From: Clostridium sp. AN503
Lineage (GTDB): Bacteria > Bacillota > Clostridia > Lachnospirales > Lachnospiraceae
DNA length: 64,000 nt
NCBI RefSeq assembly: GCF_040719375.1
Contig: NZ_JBFDTP010000001.1
Coordinates: 1,364,001 to 1,428,000 of the forward strand
Reading direction: 5' to 3'
Shown one piece after another: positions 61,082 through 64,000 of the stretch. The first letter of the stretch is position 1, and each line of letters begins with the position of its first letter. The position numbers were made by a program, and so were the translations under genes. Under the pieces are notes generated by a model, which saw only the letters and a program-made list of their open reading frames with translations, was not told the origin of the DNA and did not search any database.

Positions 61082-61124
61082 GGAAAGGATGGTGGGAGAC
61101 GTCCCCTTTGCGAGACATTGTTCG

Positions 61125-61153
61125 TTGACAAGGATTTACCGGAATGTTATCCT
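61125..61153 (+). promoter_or_regulatory. promoter of the LacI-type regulator gene
   Basis: TTGACA (61125-61130) and TATCCT (61148-61153) are 17 bp apart. No GAAAACGTTTTC copy is close to this promoter. Confidence 0.6.
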
Positions 61154-61204
61154 AATTAGTAATTGGGAATAATATCCAGATAAACAGGGGGGAGGAGTTA
61201 CCGG

Positions 61205-62275
61205 ATGAAGAAGATTTCTAATATAAAGACCGTTGCAGAGATGGCCCAGGTCAGTATCTCTACGGTGTCCAGGGTTTTGAATCATTCGGCTGATGTGAGC
61301 GATGAGCTGAAGGAGCGGGTGTTTAAAGCCATCAAGGAGACGGAATACAGCGTCAACCCGATCGCCAGTACCTTGAAAAGCGCGAAACGGAACCAGATCG
61401 CCATTGTTCTTCCGTCACTGCGGCAGACTTATTATACGGACATCATAAAAGGGGCCAGCGATTACTGCTATGAGCGCCAGATCACCCCGATTATACTGGA
61501 GACCGGCGGGGACGCCAAGAAGGAAGAGCGGATCATAGAGAATCTGGAAAAGCAGTGGGTGGATGGGATCATCTTCATTCCCAGCAGCAATGCCGGTACG
61601 CCCGGCTACATAGAGTTCATAGATTCTCTGAGGTTTTTGAAAAAACAGGAGAACCGGATTCCGGTAGTCCTGGCGGAATGCAGCGGACTTGGCGGCGGCC
61701 TGGACTGTGTGAGAGTGGATTACGAGGAAGCTTTTTACAAGATGACTTACCATCTGCTGGAGATCGGCAGAAAGCGTCTGGCATACTTGAGCTGCCCGGC
61801 CTGCTCGCCTCTCTATGATATCTGCCAGAGCGCATGCAGGAAGGCGGTCAGGGATTATGGCTGCGGTGAGGACGGACTGCTGATGGAGCATTCGGAATAC
61901 ACGATCCTGGGCGGATATGAGGCCATGCAGCGGGTGGTGGAACGGGACCCGTCCATCGACGGTGTTGTATGCACCAACGATCAGGTGGCAGCCGGCGCGC
62001 TTCACGCCTGTAAGGAATCAAGATCTGTAAACGCTGACAAGGTTGCTATTGTGGGATTTGGCGGAGTCGCCATGTCGATCATCACTACGCCGTCTATCAC
62101 TACCATGATCGCGCCCCGGTACAATATCGGATCAGAGGCTACCAGAATCCTTTTTGAGAGGATAAATGGCAGCGACAAAGATCCGGAGGAGCTGATCCTT
62201 GCAACCCATATGGCGATCAGGGCGTCTACCCTGAGGACTGCATTTAAGAATATAGACACAATGTTTGCAGAGTAA
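61205..62275 (+). CDS. LacI-family transcriptional repressor
   Basis: This is a 356-residue LacI/GalR regulator. The N-terminal helix-turn-helix TVAEMAQVSISTVSRVLNHSADVSDELKERV region (residues 8-40) and hinge SAKRNQIAIVLP are clear, and a sugar-binding domain follows (61-340), with DGVVCTNDQVAAGAL. It is located between the rhamnose operon and the Dpp-like genes, and the palindrome GAAAACGTTTTC occurs at both. It most likely represses both and is released by a metabolite of the imported sugar. Confidence 0.92.
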   Translation: MKKISNIKTVAEMAQVSISTVSRVLNHSADVSDELKERVFKAIKETEYSVNPIASTLKSAKRNQIAIVLPSLRQTYYTDIIKGASDYCYERQITPIILETGGDAKKEERIIENLEKQWVDGIIFIPSSNAGTPGYIEFIDSLRFLKKQENRIPVVLAECSGLGGGLDCVRVDYEEAFYKMTYHLLEIGRKRLAYLSCPACSPLYDICQSACRKAVRDYGCGEDGLLMEHSEYTILGGYEAMQRVVERDPSIDGVVCTNDQVAAGALHACKESRSVNADKVAIVGFGGVAMSIITTPSITTMIAPRYNIGSEATRILFERINGSDKDPEELILATHMAIRASTLRTAFKNIDTMFAE

Positions 62276-62324
62276 AGTGAAATGATGGTCTGAAGACTGC
62301 GAGAGGATAACTGCTGTCAAACTA

Positions 62325-62336
62325 GAAAACGTTTTC
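62325..62336. promoter_or_regulatory. LacI-type operator 4, before the ABC permease genes
   Basis: The perfect palindrome GAAAACGTTTTC lies 26 bp upstream of the permease start and 49 bp after the repressor gene. It ties the transporter to the same regulator as the rhamnose operon. Confidence 0.75.
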
Positions 62337-62362
62337 AAGTTTTTTGTAAGGGAGGAATTGCG

Positions 62363-63319
62363 ATGGGGAAATATGTTCTGAAAAGGCTCGGGATCGCCCT
62401 GATGACTTTTTTTGGAATCACCCTGTTGGCTTATTTGCTGACATCCATGATGCCGGGATCTCCGATTGACTTTATTGTCAGCTCGAATCCCAACATGACA
62501 GCGGAGCAGGTGGCTGCGCTGGAGGAGGAGATGGGCATCAACCAGCCGGTCGTTATCCAGTATGTGAGATGGCTGGGAGAATTTTTGCGGGGGAATCTGG
62601 GATATTCTTACAGGACAGGAAACCCGGTATTTGAAGAGATCATAGTAAAGCTGGGGGGGACCCTGCTGCTGGTTGGGGCATCCATGGCGCTTTCCCTGGC
62701 CGTTGCGATTCCTCTGGGGACGGTTGCGGCGCTGAAGCCCAATTCGGTGTTTGATTATATCTCATCAGGCCTGGCGTTTATCGGAAACTCTACCCCCGGT
62801 TTTTTTGCAGGTATGATCTTCATCTACTTTTTCTGTGTGAAGACGAACCTGTTTCCCATGGGCGGCATGTATACCAGCCCGTCCAACAAGACTACGGGAG
62901 ACCTTTTGTACCATATGGTGCTTCCCTGTACGGCGCTGGCGCTTCAGCAGGTAGGCGGCTATATGAGGCATGTCAGGAGCAACATGCTGGAGACGATGGG
63001 AGAGGATTATATAAGGACTTCCAAAGCCAAAGGGCTGGGAAGCATCCGGGTCGTTATCGTACATGGGCTGAGAAATGCGATGATCCCCATTGTCACGGTG
63101 GTGGGAATGAACATTCCGCTGCTGATCGGCGGCTCCGTAGTAACAGAAACTGTTTTTAGCTGGCCCGGGATCGGTATGCTGATGACCACTTCCATCAACG
63201 CACGGGACTATCCCATCATTATGGGGGTGACGGTGATGGTGGCTACGGCGGTGCTGATCGGTAATATCCTGATCGACTTTATTTACTGTATCGTCGATCC
63301 AAGAATCAAATATTCATAG
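62363..63319 (+). CDS. ABC permease, DppB/OppB type
   Basis: This is a 318-residue permease with six helices. It starts MGKYVLKRLGIALMTFFGI, the typical DppB opening; GNLGYSYRTGNPVFEEI and the EAA loop region DYIRTSKAKGLGSIRVVIVHGLRNAMIPI follow. Relatives import dipeptides, oligopeptides or, in several cases, plant oligosaccharides and glycosides. It starts behind AAGGGAGG, right after operator 4. Substrate is inferred from the rhamnose context to be a sugar conjugate. Confidence 0.9.
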   Translation: MGKYVLKRLGIALMTFFGITLLAYLLTSMMPGSPIDFIVSSNPNMTAEQVAALEEEMGINQPVVIQYVRWLGEFLRGNLGYSYRTGNPVFEEIIVKLGGTLLLVGASMALSLAVAIPLGTVAALKPNSVFDYISSGLAFIGNSTPGFFAGMIFIYFFCVKTNLFPMGGMYTSPSNKTTGDLLYHMVLPCTALALQQVGGYMRHVRSNMLETMGEDYIRTSKAKGLGSIRVVIVHGLRNAMIPIVTVVGMNIPLLIGGSVVTETVFSWPGIGMLMTTSINARDYPIIMGVTVMVATAVLIGNILIDFIYCIVDPRIKYS

Positions 63320-63332
63320 GGGGACAGGACGG

Positions 63333-64000
63333 ATGAACAGAAGAAAAGATAAAAAAGAGTCTTACTCCTATATGCGTGACGTGGCGGAGCGTTTCTGCCG
63401 TCACAAGGCGGCGCTTATCAGTATCTTTATCCTGGGGGCGATCGTGCTGGCTGTGTGGCTGCTTCCCCTTGTGATGGAACTGGACCCCTACACAACCAAC
63501 TCCAAAGCAGTATATGCAATGCCCGGCGGCGGGCATATCCTGGGAACGGATGAGATCGGGCGGGATCTGTTTTCCCGGCTGGTGTACGGCGGCAGGACGT
63601 CCCTGATCGTGGGCGTGGTGTCTATGCTGATCAGCGTGCTGATCGGCGTGCCGCTGGGGATCCTGGCGGGCTACTACAGGGGCTGGATCGAGACGGTTAT
63701 CCTGAGGATGGCGGATGTGTTTATGTCCTTTCCGTCGATCGTACTCAGCATGGTGCTGGTGTCCATTGTAGGACCGTCCATCGCGTCGGTGACGGTGGTT
63801 ATCGGCATTACGGGCTGGCCGCAGTTTGCAAGGATCATCTATTCAAAGGTAATCATAACAAGGGAGATGGAGTATGTGCAGTCCGCCAGGGCCACGGGGA
63901 TCCGGGACGGCCGGATCATGACCCAGTATATCCTGCCAAACGCCCTGTCTCCGGTACTGATCAACATGACGTTCCGCACCGCCCAGGCGATCCTGATGGA
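63333..64000 (+). CDS. ABC permease, DppC/OppC type, cut by window end
   Basis: The frame opens at ATG 63333 behind GGGGGACAGG and runs off the window, with about 222 residues visible. The opening MNRRKDKKESYSYM is followed by a first helix (FILGAIVLAVWLLPL) and GHILGTDEIGRDLFSRLVYGGRTSLIVG, typical of DppC. The EAA loop SARATGIRDGRIMTQYILPNALSP is also visible. It forms a heterodimer with the preceding permease. Binding protein and ATPases are expected just beyond the edge. Confidence 0.9.
   Translation, partial: MNRRKDKKESYSYMRDVAERFCRHKAALISIFILGAIVLAVWLLPLVMELDPYTTNSKAVYAMPGGGHILGTDEIGRDLFSRLVYGGRTSLIVGVVSMLISVLIGVPLGILAGYYRGWIETVILRMADVFMSFPSIVLSMVLVSIVGPSIASVTVVIGITGWPQFARIIYSKVIITREMEYVQSARATGIRDGRIMTQYILPNALSPVLINMTFRTAQAILM

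Noticed and set aside
1..64000. CRISPR arrays, insertion sequences, prophage or integrase genes
   Set aside because: No spaced direct repeats, transposase, integrase or phage structural motifs were seen on either strand.

Overview
The window reads as chromosome of an anaerobic, spore-forming Firmicute, most likely a gut Lachnospiraceae/Clostridia species. Supporting signs are the spore-coat operon cotJA-cotJB-cotJC, a CwlD-type cortex amidase, a T-box leader, an FMN riboswitch, YesM/YesN signalling, strong GGAGG ribosome sites and a base composition a little above half G+C. No rRNA, tRNA, CRISPR array, insertion sequence or prophage was seen. Most of the window is dense carbon-uptake and sugar-phosphate operons on the + strand. 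No computation was run: domain calls rest on motifs read by eye.

Region 1 (1-5.9 kb) is one operon joining a cupin phosphoglucose isomerase (cut by the window edge), 3-hexulose-6-phosphate synthase, 6-phospho-3-hexuloisomerase, an aldo/keto reductase, DhaK/DhaL and an MtaA/UroD-type methyltransferase. Region 2 (5.9-12.2 kb) has a CdaR-type regulator divergent from a GntP permease, an APH-fold kinase and an enolase paralogue with an altered active site, then an Fe-S aldo/keto reductase. Region 3 (12.3-18 kb) has a GGDEF enzyme, aminopeptidase C and a three-gene unit in which a Ser/Thr kinase is fused to a lysine-less P-loop domain. Region 4 (18.3-21.4 kb, minus) is a less G+C-rich trio: HAD phosphatase, sugar-binding lipoprotein and TIM-barrel isomerase.

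Region 5 (21.8-41.4 kb) is mostly housekeeping and envelope: GH18, metallophosphoesterase, CwlD, a paired chromate-type transporter with a LysR regulator, FMN riboswitch plus ribU, Sua5/YwlC, dCMP deaminase, B12-radical SAM, nth, a DEDDh exonuclease, VanW protein (with an apparent frameshift), Lrp regulator plus aminotransferase, trmL, and a T-box-controlled BASS transporter. Region 6 (41.8-53.4 kb) has cotJABC, a TRAP transporter with a three-component sensor (binding protein, YesM-like kinase, YesN-like regulator), a second kinase and a Gly-rich wall-binding protein.

Region 7 (53.4-64 kb) is a probable regulon for a rhamnose-like sugar or conjugate: an ASRT-like protein, L-rhamnose isomerase, two aldo/keto reductases, an ATC-hydrolase-like protein, a FGGY kinase and a cysteine-desulfidase-like protein, then a LacI regulator and Dpp-type permeases running off the edge. 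Copies of the palindrome GAAAACGTTTTC (one with a single changed base) lie at 53706, 53867, 54078 and 62325, at both ends of this unit. The most unusual items are the enolase-paralogue cluster, this regulon, the kinase/P-loop unit and the BASS T-box.
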